Shown here: one piece after another, positions 20,601 to 31,199 of the stretch
How the letters are laid out: every line of letters starts with the position of its first letter
Position numbering within the stretch: the stretch's first letter is position 1
Assembly: GCF_905163445.1 (NCBI RefSeq)
Contig: NC_053201.1
Coordinates: 9,496,001-9,560,000 of the forward strand
From: Pararge aegeria
Taxonomy: Eukaryota; Arthropoda; Insecta; Lepidoptera; Nymphalidae
DNA: 64,000 nt
Reading direction: 5' to 3'
The notes under the pieces: model-generated
Databases searched by the model: none
What the model saw: only the letters and a program-made list of their open reading frames with translations
Told to the model about the DNA's origin: nothing
Made by a program: the position numbers and the translations under genes

Positions 20601-22573
20601 AGTTCTCCAATTCTGATAGGCCCTATCTCCTGTAGTGGGCTGGTAATGTGTTGAAAATGATGATAGAAGCTTGCATAACGTTAATGGACATAGTATTGCC
20701 CATCAGCTATTTTGAACGAAACTGAGGCCTGAACGTAGTTTGAAAATGTGAGGACAAGTCTCATTGTCAATACTTACGCTCGCTTTGCTTATTTCACACT
20801 GATAACCGCCGGTTAAGATGTAAACGATGATCAAGTGACTGCAGATGTTAAATAAACTGGCGATCTAGAAGCAAAATCATATTTTCCATTTAAGTTCTAT
20901 CAAGATAACAAAAGGGTCAGCATATTTTTTTTTTTTTTTTATAAATAAATAAGTATAAATATCCTACGACAATACACACATTGCCACCTAGCCCCAAAGT
21001 AAGCGTAGCTTGTGTTATGGTTACTAAGATGACTGATGAATATCTTTATGAATAATATACATAAATAATTAGAATATCCATATAAACACCCAGACACTGG
21101 CAAACATTCATGCTCATCACACAACATTTTCCAGTTGTGGGAATCGAACCCACAACTGGAAATCGGCTCAGTAAGCAAAGTCAAAGTCAAAGTCAAAAAT
21201 ATCTTTATTCAAGTAGGCCCACAGGTGGCACTTTTGATGCGTACATAAGAACCACACGGTAGTGAGATGATGGCGATAACCACATTCGTAAACTTAAAAC
21301 TAAAGCTACGAGGGTTCCAAACGCGTCCCGGTCTAAGAAGAAGCCCACAACAAACTTAGCCGGGTGTTTTTTTTTTGTTATCACCATCTCACAATATCTT
21401 TTTAAATTATTAGAAGAGCAACCTGGTTAGAGCAATAATTTACACCCAAGCTTTTTTATCGTTTATGTAGTCCTTTATACTATAATAGGACTTTTCTATA
21501 AGCTTACGTTTAATACAAACTTTGAACTTTTTTAGAGACATCTCCAAGATATCAATTGGTAGTTTATTGTAGAATTGTATGCAATTTCCTTTAAACGAAT
21601 TATGAATTTTATGTAACCTAGTATATTGCACTGTAAGTTTATTCTTACTTCTAATGTTTAAATTATTGCAGTCACATAACCATATTAAATCTATTCTCCC
21701 CACCACTAATTCGGAGTTCAGAAAATGCCGTTGTCCACTATTGCATAAGCCACTAGCTCTAATCCACCCAGGAAACCATGAATTTTTCCGAGGTTAAAAG
21801 GTAGCGTATGTGTTAATCTAAAGTATTTACTTATTAAAGAAACAGCAATAGTGTGTTCATAATACACATGATAGGAAATGTCACAAATACTTTGTGTCTA
21901 ATCAATGTGAATTGCCACTTATCATCATTCATTTCGTAGAAAATAATGTGCATGTTTACATCACAGCCTTTTCTACAAAATGGCCGATTATCATTAAAGA
22001 TACAAAAATTAAACAATTTGAAACGCAAAATTAAGATCTAAAAGTGCAGGTAGGATAGGTCGACATATCAGGATAAAACGTTTAAAATCATTCGGCTTCT
22101 GACAGAATAAAGCAATATTATTATTGATATGGGTAAGATCATTATAAACACGATATAATCCATCTCCGTTCTAAATATCAGTCAAACCAGGTCAGTAGCT
22201 TTTTTGTGAAAGTATATCGAACATAATGTCGTTTAGGTAACCTGGAAGAGGTCACTTTTAATGATAAGATCGCCTTTTGCCTCTAATTTTTTTTATGAAT
22301 ATTCTTAATTTATCCTACACTACACAATAAAGATGTTTAAATAAATAAATAAAATAACACTAACAAACTTTTACGTCTATAATATTAGGTAGTAGGATAC
22401 TTTATTTTAGTAGTAGATTTACAGTAGTAGTAGGAAGTAGGATAGGAAGTAGAAATAGCCCTCGCAACAATATTATGTCCAATTACCAGATGCCAGTATC
22501 CAATGATGAAACATTTCGTCCGTAGATGGGACCGGAAATCGAACCATCTTTTAACAGCTTGCTTTTGTAACAT
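17465..22573 (-). CDS. Four-pass membrane protein gene 1 (five coding exons, 231 aa)
   Basis: Spliced model on the minus strand: 22573-22487, 20864-20778, 20050-19799, 18601-18469, 17601-17465. Phases join cleanly (0, 0, 0, 1) and the frame stays open from ATG to TGA. Predicted membrane segments lie near residues 21-46, 118-141, 147-168 and 175-197. The loop after segment 1 carries Cys52 (GYQCE) and Cys108 (PCYP), both conserved in gene 2. The tail after segment 4 is short and polar and ends GEKM. All introns are GT-AG; intron 1 has a weak donor (GTAATT). Gene 2 lies upstream in the same orientation with the same exon lengths for exons 2-4, which is the strongest evidence that both models are real. 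The family is not identified. Topology resembles LAPTM or MARVEL-like proteins, and function is unknown. Confidence 0.85.
17945..18130. repeat. Repeat R copies meeting head to head
   Basis: Minus-oriented repeat R (GGCATTACTTTGCGGAAATC, AAAAGCAGGAGAATCTGTAT) runs into a perfect inverted repeat at 18085-18124: 18-bp arms of AGGACCTGTTTGGTGTGG around AGTA. Confidence 0.6.
18193..18397. mobile_element. Palindromic hAT-type MITE in intron 4 of gene 1
   Basis: Ends CAGTGGCGTGCATAGAGG and CTCTATGCACGCTACTG with the same arms and centre (CTTACAATGCCTATCCTTAA) as other family members. It lies in the 867-bp intron between coding exons 4 and 5. Confidence 0.78.
18469..18601 (-). CDS. Gene 1, coding exon 4
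   Basis: 44 codons plus one base. It opens KTPGPMVTFS after TTATTTACAG and ends YKIVDV plus T before a GTACGTATTT donor. It encodes membrane segment 3 and part of segment 4. Gene 2 has an exon of exactly the same length, phase and donor sequence (36561-36693). Identity is lower here, about 14 of 44. Confidence 0.85.
18640..18835 (-). repeat. SINE C / repeat G chimeric fragment
   Basis: Contains CAGATTAGCCCTTGGCTGCA ATCTCACC and GATGATGCAGTCTAAGATAG TAGCGGGCTAACC (SINE C), flanked by TGTGGTGACGGCAGAGCAGA and GGCCTTTAGTCCAGCGTTGG from repeat G. Confidence 0.45.
18838..18965 (+). mobile_element. Helitron-like 5' fragment
   Basis: TATCCTTACTAATATTATAA ATGCGAAAGTGTGTTTG, the shared 5' start of Lep1-type elements. 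Confidence 0.4.
19085..19378. mobile_element. Repeat with CCCCTGACTTT / GGGGGTT ends and CA tract
   Basis: Starts AAAACCCCTGACTTTAAAAA and ends TTTTTGCTTCGGGGGTTAAA, a short imperfect inverted end. Includes GCCATCTTGGACCGAC and a CA dinucleotide run (about 19328-19350). A short related piece (AAAAAACCCCCGACTTTCAA) lies at 38027-38050. Confidence 0.45.
19395..19770 (+). pseudogene. RTE-like LINE C-terminus, split by a MITE
   Basis: The left part encodes VLRRVAKLKLQWVGHIAR (to 19457). The right part from 19614 encodes RTGKRSVGKPARGR and ends PWVQQWTSIGDEDDD, the conserved RTE C-terminus followed by GATGATGAT. A hAT-type MITE (19458-19613) separates them. Confidence 0.7.
19458..19613. mobile_element. 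hAT-type MITE inside the RTE fragment
   Basis: Starts CAGTGGCGTGCATAGAGGG. The right end stops at CATACCGTCTATGC without the final ACGCCACTG, so it is truncated. The following GAGCGAAA may be a decayed duplicate of GCTCGGAA on the left. Confidence 0.7.
19799..20050 (-). CDS. Gene 1, coding exon 3
   Basis: 84 codons in phase 0. It opens LRAVQWSWLE after TGCTTTTCAG and ends ITAVHE before a GTGAGT donor. It encodes the large loop (HGFYSFPL, ENNAPCYPAM) and membrane segment 2 (EIMYFLINVLWLKF). It aligns without gaps to gene 2 exon 37749-38000; I count about 46 of 84 identities. Confidence 0.9.
20480..20660 (+). repeat. SINE B copy (partial)
   Basis: TAGTGGTTACGACTTCAGTC, AGTTATGTGCGTTTTATATC ACTTGCTT, AAAGTTCTCC and TGTAGTGGGCTGGTAATG. 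It lies between exons 2 and 3 of gene 1. Confidence 0.6.
20778..20864 (-). CDS. Gene 1, coding exon 2
   Basis: 29 codons in phase 0, IASLFNICSH to YQCEISKAS. The acceptor is TTGCTTCTAG and the donor AGC/GTAAGT. It completes membrane segment 1 and contains the conserved loop Cys52. It aligns without gaps to the 87-bp exon 39255-39341 of gene 2, with 16 of 29 residues identical by hand count. Confidence 0.87.
20963..21165 (-). repeat. SINE A, rearranged head
   Basis: Reverse-oriented tail and body are normal. The head is broken: CGAACCCACAACTGGAAATC GG repeats the CACAACTGGAA end in place of the usual head, then joins the LINE at 21172. Confidence 0.6.
21172..21790 (-). pseudogene. CR1-like LINE C-terminal fragment and 3' UTR
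   Basis: Minus strand, 21706-21440, encodes 88 residues including KLTVQYTRLHKIHNSFKGNC, IQFYNKLPIDILE and DYINDKKAW. That is the C-terminal signature of a LINE reverse transcriptase common in Lepidoptera (recalled; clade CR1 or Jockey uncertain). The 3' UTR runs to AAAGTCAAAGTCAAAAATAT at 21180. It sits in intron 1 of gene 1. Confidence 0.65.
22487..22573 (-). CDS. Gene 1, coding exon 1
   Basis: 29 codons from MLQKQAVKRW to CFIIGYWHL. The ATG is the first in the exon, which begins at 22585 after a TTTTTACAG acceptor, so 12 bases of 5' UTR share the exon. The donor reads CATCTG/GTAATT. The start of membrane segment 1 (CFIIGY) is encoded here and matches CFFIGY of gene 2. Confidence 0.8.
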
Positions 22574-22699
22574 TTTTAGTTTCAACTGTAAAAGTCTGAC
22601 CCAATGGGTACAGAAATTAAAATATAGAATTATGCAATAAAACCACAGATACTAAAGAAATTTTCATTGGTGGATTGTGGGCGTTTTAGTATGACCCGT

Positions 22700-22775
22700 T
22701 CAAAATATTCAAAATTCATTTATTTCAAGTAGTAGATGCATAAATAAATAAATATAAGCACTTTTGAAACATCAA
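22700..22775 (-). repeat. Retroposon H tail fragment
   Basis: ATTCATTTATTTCAAGTAG and AAGCACTTTTGAAAC, matching the ends of 15395 and 38130. Confidence 0.4.
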
Positions 22776-22789
22776 AATTAATATTGTGC

Positions 22790-23150
22790 TTTCGATTTGT
22801 TACAATATATGTGAAAGTGTGGATGTTTGCCTACTGAACGGATTTGGATGAAATTTGGCATGCACCTAGAATGTGGCATGGAAAAGAACATAGGCTACTT
22901 TTTAGCCCGATTCCTTAAGTGGTACCCGAGGAAAAATTTAAAATTGTTTATGAGCTAACCCACGGTCAGCTCAAGCTCAAGACAGCTTTGAAATTTGCAT
23001 GTCACCTATGCTATGGAAAAGGACATGTACTTTCTACACCGATCTCTCGAATAGTTCCCGTGGTAGGATTAAAGATCGTTAACGAGCGAATGAAGTCCGC
23101 GCAGACGACACCCGGGTCTATTTGTTATTTTTATGTATAACCTATATTAC
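22790..23150 (+). mobile_element. Helitron-like relic
   Basis: GAACGGATTTGGATGAAATT TGGCATG, ATAGGCTACTTTTTAGCCCG and GCGCAGACGACACCCGGGTC T: the core and 3' motifs of Helitron-type repeats, diverged. Confidence 0.4.
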
Positions 23151-23339
23151 CGTAAATTTTTTAGAAAATCCGTCCTTTAGTCTTGGCGTGAAAGGGTGAC
23201 AAACATCCATTTCCATCAATCCGTACACTTTCGCTTCATGCGAAAACTTGTAAACGCCAAAACTACTATAGGTACCTATTAGTAGGATAGGTACTTTGCT
23301 ATTCGCTGCAGGCGTCAATCCAGTTGGATGCATAAATAA

Positions 23340-23960
23340 ATGAGTTTCAATTATTGTGAGATCGAGCGTAAGACTTCTCCTATTTCTCTCTTCTCTTGTA
23401 CTACTCTCTACAGTTATTTGTTTTTTTGTGTAGTATACCTTTTTTAATTAGCGTAGCGTAATTTTCACTGGATTTATAAAAGTTCTGTCTCCATTTTTTT
23501 TTATATGACAGTTTTATTTGAAATAACTCATTATATATCTATTTAATTATTTATTTACGAGGTAGTTATTGAGCCGTCCGATCACGGTTGATGGAACGGG
23601 GTCAGAGAGGTTACAAGTTTTTAAATATTATTTCACGTTGTGCTGGAAAAGTACTTTGCAAGCTTTTAAACTAAATATGAGTTTGTTCATACGAAATTAA
23701 ATAAACCAATTTTTAATAATTATCAACGACTAAATTATCAAAACTATTCCGGTTACCTAAACGGGATGAAAAGATCATAATTTTTTTTATACTTGAATAA
23801 AATAAAAACACGTCTATCAATCATAACCGTATAGCAGCGAGTTGGCATTTTCACAGAATGCGTATTTTTATTGCTGCTACAAACAATAACAAAAATCAAA
23901 CCTATAGATACCTATTCACTATTTCATACAATCGACCTTGATCTTAAATACGAAAACTCA
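23340..23960. other. Presumed first intron of gene 1, nothing recognised
   Basis: AT-rich; no exon-like frame or clear repeat boundary. Confidence 0.4.
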
Positions 23961-23961
23961 C

Positions 23962-24150
23962 CTACTAAGTTGTTTATAACAAACTACTTACTTAACTTAC
24001 TGGTACTTAAGCATATACAATCACAAAGTTAAAACAAATCTAAACAAGACACTCCATACAATATCATGTACGATCAACAACATTGACACCGTAGTTGCGA
24101 CTTGCCACTGTTCACAATGATGACGAAACTCTAAAGTCTTGCCATTGCCA
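23962..24150 (-). promoter_or_regulatory. Candidate non-coding first exon and promoter of gene 1
   Basis: Coding exon 1 of gene 1 opens with a splice acceptor, so an upstream non-coding exon is expected. The best donor upstream on this strand is CTTAGTAG/GTGAGT at 23961/23962. The region to about 24150 is less AT-rich than its surroundings and is followed by a hAT-like short element. The outer end is arbitrary because no clear TATA box was seen. This is inference; only transcript data can fix it. Confidence 0.35.
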
Positions 24151-24175
24151 ATGCGCAGGCCATACACGACCTGTA

Positions 24176-24415
24176 CTAGGCTTGTTGAAATAAAATATAT
24201 TGATGTATCGATGTTTTGTATTCATGTATTATGTATATCGATACATTTTGACTGTTCACTATTTACCTTTTTGTGACAGAGCTCGTCCGGGGTACTAATG
24301 CCATGCCTGTTTAATTACAGGCTCATCTACACTTCAGATTGATTAAGTGCTTTGTTTATTGGCGGTCGTGCTCTACTTTTGCTTTATCGATACTTTTTCA
24401 CACAGCCCTAACTCA
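24176..24415. mobile_element. Possible hAT-like MITE next to gene 1 promoter
   Basis: The left end (TAGGCTTGTTGAAATAAAAT) and the right end (TTTTTCACACAGCCCTA), read in reverse complement, are imperfect terminal inverted repeats. Both flanks carry ATCGATA-type motifs. The terminal sequence resembles hAT ends of the type AGGGCTGT. No transposase is present. Confidence 0.35.
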
Positions 24416-24650
24416 TATCACGGTAACACTGTCTTAGGCTCGGTCTTAACAATTTCATAATCCGGTTTCCATCCGTACCGATTCGATCCGGTTCCGTTTA
24501 AAATCTCTTCTTGGTTCAATTAATAACTGAAGTCTGTAGAAGAATATCCTCATTGATATTATTTTATCGTGTTAGTAAACATTAGACTATTTTACAAGAG
24601 AGTATGAAAACAAATTATCATTTTTTTTTATTACATTCCATCAATAATTT

Positions 24651-24890
24651 GACGGCCGAGTGGCGCTGTGGGCAGCGACCCTGCTTTCTGAGTCCAAGGC
24701 CGTGGGTTCGATTCCCACAACTGGAAAATGTTTGTGTGATAAACATGAATGTTTATCTGTATATTATAAGCATTTATGTGTATTGTATTAAAAAAATATT
24801 CATCAGCTATCTCAGTTCCCATAACACAAGCTACGCATACTTTGGGGCTAGATGGCGATGTGTGTATTGTCGTAGTATATCGTAGTATAT
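24651..24890 (+). repeat. SINE A copy
   Basis: Head GACGGCCGAGTGGCGCTGTG GGCAGCGACC, B box GGTTCGATTCCCACAACTGG, tail TTTGGGGCTAGATGGCGATG followed by CGTAGTATAT twice. Confidence 0.78.
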
Positions 24891-25009
24891 TAATAAGAAA
24901 GAACGAAAAGAAACAAAGTACTATTGCACTCCAAGAAACACACACAACATATTGATCGTAAGTTGAACAATTGTTAGTTATTGACTACAATTTCATCTAA
25001 TGGTAAACT

Positions 25010-25560
25010 GATTGTGTGTCTTAAATGGTGGTAGGCTTACTTGTTGGTACGGCAGTAATTGTGTTATATGCCATATGTCGGGTACATACGGCATTTAACA
25101 CATTCGTTTCTTGGAGTGCACCTTTATCAGGTATGTTTGCGGAAGCGAGAGTAGACTGCTTTTATGCCTTTTATTTTTAAAGATGTGGCTCCCTGGTGCA
25201 AAGGTTGCGGGGGAGCACCAACAGCATCCTGAAGATTATTGCTGGCAGGTTGGACTACTGGCGAGTGAGTCGTTACTGTGCTACTTCAAATGGATTGGAG
25301 CAGCAGTGATTCGCATATTCAAACATTAATTTTCTTTTAATTGTCTTTAAGTTATATAGAAATAATGTTTTTTTTTTTACTAACATAAATACGAGACTTG
25401 ATGCCTGAAATAAAGATTATGATTTAATTTTGGTGATGGAGTAACAAAAATCCAAAAGTACTTGAAATGTTCACATTAAGTATTGCGTAAGTTTGGTTTC
25501 TGTTAATCCCATTGCCTCGTTGGTTTACTAGTTAGTTCGACTGATAATCACGACCACCAG
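25010..25560. other. No established gene; GC-richer patch
   Basis: At 25185-25330 a plus-strand frame (KMWLPGAKVAGEHQQHPEDY) is unusually GC-rich and not repeat-like. It lacks an ATG context and family features, so it is left unassigned. Confidence 0.3.
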
Positions 25561-25624
25561 GGGTCTGAGCTTTTCGACATTGTAATATATATTAAGAAGT
25601 TTCCAGCACAGCGATGTTTTTTTT

Positions 25625-25880
25625 TCCACCAAAAGTTAGTCCGTAACTGTGGTGAGTGATGATGCGGTCTAAGATGGCAGCAGGCTAACCTATTAGGGGT
25701 TTGACAGTTATTTAACACTCATGCCCCTAGTTGGTTTCAAATCGCTGGGCAGCATGGTATTGGTAGGTACCACAACTAGCCACAGCCGAAGCCAGAGAAT
25801 ACCCCAATTAGCCCCGCCGGGGACGAACCCGTGATATCCCACCTATAAGACAGCGTTTGCCACTACGTTAGCGAAATCGT
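25625..25880 (-). repeat. SINE C copy
   Basis: AGTTAGTCCGTAACTGTGGT G, GGTCTAAGATGGCAGCAGGC TAACC, CCACAGCCGAAGCC, AGCCCCGCCGGGGACGAACC. Confidence 0.6.
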
Positions 25881-25948
25881 CGGTGTTTAGAAATTGGTTT
25901 TGTCAGAGGGAAAGTTCGCAATTGGTCTTGTTTATTATCACTTTCATG

Positions 25949-26038
25949 TGACGGCCGGCCGATGTCATGCTATCTCATTCGCACAATATTCGCAAGCCCG
26001 CAATATGTGCGACAGAGATAGCACGACATCGACCGTCA
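25949..26038. repeat. 90-bp hairpin (foldback element)
   Basis: Left arm TGACGGCCGGCCGATGTCAT GCTATCTC and right arm GAGATAGCACGACATCGACC GTCA pair with a 4-base bulge. The inner stems CGCACAATATT and AATATGTGCG also pair. Confidence 0.6.
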
Positions 26039-26507
26039 GTTATTAATCTATTATTAGTAGTAGATACTAATTCTTAGGATGAACTGTAAAGATCCTATGG
26101 ATAGGGTTAACTTATTGTTCTCGTTATAAAACCGGATTGGAACCGGCATTCCGTCATGTGCAGTCCTACCTTTATAAAAGGTGATAAATGTTTACATTTA
26201 GCGAACTTACATAGAGTAGGAGATAAACAGAGACTTGTGCTTTTAGAAAGTCTTTTCAAGACCAATATTTTATTTGAAGTTTCCGTATGATTAGAGCTCT
26301 GTGATTTAGTTGCGTATGATATATACACTTTCAATGTGTGAGTGAAACTTGAATGGGTATTGGGGAAACCTACTGCCCATATCAGTATAAGGAAAAAGCA
26401 TCAATTTACTTGAAGATTGTGGCTTTGTATTGAACGATTTGATTTTATAGGTGGTTATGTACGATCTTACATTATTATGATTAATTAATTAATGGAATTA
26501 GTAAAAA

Positions 26508-26790
26508 AGCGGTGATAGCGTAGTGGTTTAGACTACGGCTTCACTTTCGGAGGACAGAGTTGAAATCTTAGAACCTCTAATTATTCTAAGTTATGTGCGT
26601 TTTAAGCAAATAAAAAATCTTTCTTTAACTGTAAAACTAAACATTGTGAGAAACCTGCATGCCTAAGAGTTCTCCATAACGTTCTCAATGGTGTGTGAAG
26701 CCCACAATATTCACTGGGCCAGCGTGGTGGACTACGGCCTACACCAGGACTACACCATTCTCATTGTAGCCGGTAATGGGTTGCTTAGAA
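26508..26790 (+). repeat. SINE B copy
   Basis: GCGGTGATAGCGTAGTGGTT TAGAC, GTTATGTGCGTTTTAAGC, CTGCATGCCTAAGAGTTCTC C, ACTGGGCCAGCGTGGTGGAC. Confidence 0.7.
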
Positions 26791-26829
26791 TTACACTAGT
26801 AATAAATAAAACCGTGCAAATCTACGAGG

Positions 26830-27120
26830 GGTGGGAATGTTAAAGTTTTTAATTGCACTAGTATGGTCAGAAGGCAATATTAAAATATTTCTCCCACAGC
26901 TTTATTAACTGGGCGGACAAGTGAAAATAATATCCAAATAATAAACATACATGAATCCAATAATAAATGGAGTTAAACTTTTACTATTCCCCTTGTGAAG
27001 GGGTATAATTGGGGATATATTTTTTGTCTCCGGCTGCTAGCCGTGCTGACAAGGGATAAAATTAACGTGTCCACCTGCCAAAGCGCCAAAGCACGGCAAC
27101 AGGGAATTTTACCCCCTTTT
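26830..27120. mobile_element. GGGATATAAT palindromic repeat copy
   Basis: Contains AACTGGGCGGACAAGTG, GGGGTATAATTGGGGATATA, TGTCTCCGGCTGCTAGCCGT GCTGACAAGGGATA and ACGTGTCCACCTGCCAAAGC. Member of the family clustered at 49190-50110. Confidence 0.5.
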
Positions 27121-27129
27121 ATTATTCAT

Positions 27130-27445
27130 CATGTCATCCCATCTACCCATTACCGGCCCTACCTACAGAGCACGTGTCTCCTTCCACAATGAGAAGGGGT
27201 TAAGGCCTAAGTCCACCACGCTGGCCCAGTTCGGATTGGTGGATTCCACATACCCTTGAGAACATTATATAGAACTCTCAGACATGCAGGTTTCCTCAAG
27301 ATGTTTTCCTTCAGCGTTGAAGCGAGTGATATTTTAATTACTTAAAAGGCAAATAACTTAAAAGAAGAAAAGTGTGTGCTGGGATTCGAACTTGACCCCC
27401 CGATAGTGAAGTCGAGCTCTTACCCAATGCGCTATTACCGCTTTA
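27130..27445 (-). repeat. SINE B copy
   Basis: Reverse-oriented: CCATTACCGGCCCTACCTAC AG, GTCCACCACGCTGGCCCAGT, TTTTCCTTCAGCGTTGAAGC, CGATAGTGAAGTCGAGCTCT TACCC. Confidence 0.7.
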
Positions 27446-27734
27446 TTATTATACGTTTGTTATTTGGATATTATGAAGATATATCTTTCACCGGGGGATG
27501 TCACCTGCCCATCATAGCCTTTTTTTTTTTTTTTTGGCGTGTTGTAAAAGCTTTATTGCTTCCTCCGACCCTTGGGCAGGACGGAGGTTATGTGGGACAA
27601 ACTATGCCCATGATAGCCTACGTTGTAGGTATAACGCTTCGTTCAGCATCATCTAAGAATTAGCGTTCTTAGCTTTGTCGGCAGTTTGGCTACCAGCTAC
27701 CTCCCATCACATCCTTGGGATTTTTTTTTTAAAT

Positions 27735-28060
27735 ATTTTAGTTCATTACAAGTTAGCCCTTGACTTAAATCTCACCTGATAGTCTAAGATGGCAGCGGGC
27801 TAATCTGTTAGGGGTGTAGTTATAGTAATAACATAACCCTAATCTGCTTCTACGCGACATCGTATCGGAACGTTTAATCGCTTGGCGGCACGTCTTTGTC
27901 GGTTGGGTGGTAACTAACCACGACCGAAGCTTCCCACCAGACCAGACCAGAGAAAAATGAGAAATTAATAATTCCCGAATTGCCTCTGCCGGAAGTCGAA
28001 ACTAGGAGCTCCAACTCACATAGCTTACTGTTGTGTCAAGGAGGTCGTCAAAATACAACC
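27735..28060 (-). repeat. SINE C copy
   Basis: Reverse-oriented: ACAAGTTAGCCCTTGACTTA AATCTCACC through TTGCCTCTGCCGGAAGTCGA AAC to AGGAGGTCGTCAAAATAC. Confidence 0.7.
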
Positions 28061-29970
28061 TAGAGCTAGGCTAAGGCCTCAACGCACAAGCTAGGTTGTC
28101 TATACTTTTATTCGTAAAACGTTGGAGCATTTCCCGTAGGATCGGGTTATAAAGCGAACTAAATAGATAGTTACAGCTTCGCCCTGTAATCAACTGGTGC
28201 GGGTGTTTGGAACTTGTTTGAGTCTCAGATTAATAGGAACCCGATGCCGAACTAACTAGTAGGTAAATCGAGATTTCGGATTAGCTTTAGGTCAAGGCTG
28301 CATTATTCCGAGACGTAATGACTATATAAGCGTAAATTTGAGATATTTGAATAGGAATACATCACCGGATTCAATTTCACAATACAATTTTGCAATTTTT
28401 TGCTACGAATGCACTCTAGGAATCGCCGATTTCATCATTTATTTTTTACTTTTCCTTCACTCGTAAACAACTGTAAACTGAGTAAACACTGGTAGCTTCT
28501 TTATTAAAATCCAATGGTAAACGTCTTGTGGTCTCCTTGCAAAACAGAACGATTTCATTTTTATCACTATCAGAGAATTCAAAAAACACTCTTGGCACTA
28601 CTACTTAGTCTCAGGGTCATATTCTTAAAGGTTAAAAATTAAAAATAACACTGCGTTTCTGGTTTAAAGATATGGAATGGTAAGTTTTCCTTATTAGAAC
28701 ATCGATGTAAAACCTAAGTATCTATATATACTACTTGTATTGAAATGTACTAGCGTTAGTTTATTTATTTTCATATTTATTATTATTATTTAATGTGTGT
28801 GTTTTGGAATAGTCATTCGGTTTTCTTCAAAAATAGAGAAAGAGATTAAGAGATTGATTTATAGAAGTAAGAGATTTCTACAGAGCGATCAGGTCGCCGT
28901 CTGTCATCTGTATTCTTTATTATTTTTATAAATATAAAATGCATATAAAAATTACGGAATTGACAGGATTTTTTTTTAAACCAGTTATAGCGTATTGGGT
29001 GTAACCTTTACGCGCGGTTGAAGTAAAACTTTATTTATTTTTTTATTGATGAAAGAGTAAAATGTTCCTGTGGCTCCGCCATTTCATTTTATATTCTATA
29101 AAATTCATTATAATAACTTCCACATTTTATAAATATTTTCATTTTAAATATTTTCTATTTCACATAAAGTAATTGAGAGTAGAAAATTGAAGGTCACATC
29201 AGCACATGTCAATATAAACTTGTCATTGAATATTATGGAATGTCGCATTTGTCAGAAAATTTATCCTCGTTTATTTATTAAAAAAAATAATAAATAAACG
29301 AGTATATTTAGAGATTTTCAAAAAACTTTGCAATTTAAAATAATTTGCTTAAAATTGTTGAATTTTTATTCGCTTTGCAATACAAAATTGATCAGTTTTA
29401 AAATATTGGAAACAAATAATCCTAATTGATTATGATATTTGCCGCTAGCTGGCATATAAGTCAAGAAGCGTGGAGTAGGTATACGACATATACTTCCAAA
29501 TCCAAATTATTATTTAATAGCGGAAACTACACAGACATCTGACGTAAGCGTTACTTCCGTCAGAAAATGGAACTCCCTAGTCGCGCCTAAAGAAGTTTTA
29601 CTTCAAAAAAAAAATCTTCAGCGACTATACTGACTTTATTCTTCTGCTTTTAAGATTCTTCTTCTCCTGTCCATGTCCTTCACAAAAAAAGTATAAATAA
29701 ATAAATAAATGTTTAAAACATTTAATACCGTTGTGTGAAAGAAGTTCTGCGTTAAAAAATATTATATTCATATGAAATTATGCACGCTAAATTTAGGCAA
29801 CGTCCAACACAAACCTTTTCAATTTTTCAATTCTGTTATTCAATTAAAGTTGTCCAATTCTCAGCACATCGTCAGCACTCACTGCATGCAATTTGCGAAC
29901 TCGACTACGCTAAATTAAATGAACTCCGCCTAGAATAAGCGCTCCTATTCCAAATCTGTATAAACGTTCG
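28060..29970. other. Intergenic AT-rich DNA
   Basis: A LINE-tail-like GCGATCAGGTCGCCGTCTGT CATCTGTATTC sits at 28885-28920. Otherwise no exon, RNA gene or repeat was recognised. Confidence 0.45.
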
Positions 29971-29974
29971 TACA

Positions 29975-30405
29975 AAGTTTAAAACCATTAATACATCACG
30001 TTCGATACGATAGGAAACTCTTAATCTTCCATATTTTGTGTTGTGGGAGGCTTCGGCCGTGGCTCGTCACCACCCTACCGACAAAGACATACTGTTAAGC
30101 GTATTAGCGTTCCGGTATGATGTCGCGTATAAGCCGATTAGGGGTATGAAAAATGAAAATAAAAAAGTTTATTTAAACATCAACATTACAACTTGTTTGT
30201 TAGAGATACATTAGGTAAATATTGATATTAGACGTAACAAAATTAATCGCTAGCGAACACACTAAGCTATGGTATGTAGTTAGGCAGGTATGGCTAAATA
30301 TAACTGCCTTACTTTTTAACAGGTTAGCCCGCTACTATCTTAGATTGCATCATCACTTACCACCAGGTGAGATTGCAGTCAAGGGCTAACGTGTAGTAGA
30401 GAAAA
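29975..30405 (+). repeat. SINE C copy with chimeric 5' end and insertion
   Basis: A 70-bp leader, AGTTTAAAACCATTAATACA TCACGTTCG, precedes GGGAGGCTTCGGCCGTGGCT. It replaces the normal SINE C head and recurs at 31833. About 150 bp of other sequence (30150-30295) splits the body; the 3' end (TTAGCCCGCTACTATCTTAG) follows. Confidence 0.55.
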
Positions 30406-31138
30406 AAAATGTTCGAAAATATAGGAAACTGTGTATTGTTTACTAAACTATTGCTTTCTTTATCATGACTGACATCGTAACTCTCTCGTTGGTACAGTAG
30501 TTAGAATGGTTGACTAACGATCACGAGGTCTTGGGATACGAATACCGGGACCGGAAAGCGTTAGCTCTAGGAACGTGCCGCATGCCGTGATACCTCGCCG
30601 TTCCCAATATTCAAAAAAATCATATTAACAATTCTTTAATCACGTCTCTACTGTAATCCCGACAGACGGACTATATCCGAGTCAGTAGTCCCGATTAGTT
30701 GTTCGACACCTCCCATATATAAAAAGCTTTAGGTAACTATTGATAAACGACTAAAAAACGGGAGGTATCATCGTTCGAGTCCATGTAGGACTGAAGTGTA
30801 TCGATGATGCACTCGTATTTATATCAAAATACCCACCAACTCAATGTCATGAACATTGGTAATTAATCAAATATAATTTTAACTGTTTCTCGAAAACTAT
30901 CTATGAATTAATTAATAATTATTAGGGTATTTGTAAAATCCTAATCAATTTTATAAAACATCTGGCAAATATGAATTTATACTTATCAAAAGGTTGGATA
31001 TTTACCCACTTTATACGAGTAATATTACTGTAACACTATTGCTAATATTCGTAATAAATGAAACCGGTTCGTTTTTGATCCGTGATTCCGTTCTCATCCG
31101 ACCACTCAGTAGGTAGTTAGATCCCTGAATTAATAATA

Positions 31139-31199
31139 AATAATATATCAATCATTAATAATAAATAATTAATTTATTATTAATGATTGATATATTATT
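31139..31199. repeat. Perfect AT palindrome
   Basis: 28-bp arms (31139-31166 and 31172-31199) around a 5-bp spacer AATTA. The arm contains ATATATCAATCATTAATAAT. Confidence 0.85.

Noticed and set aside
25111..25329. Possible exon with KMWLPGAKVAGEHQQHPEDY
   Set aside because: GC-richer than its surroundings, but no convincing splice sites, start, homology or conserved motif. Left unassigned.
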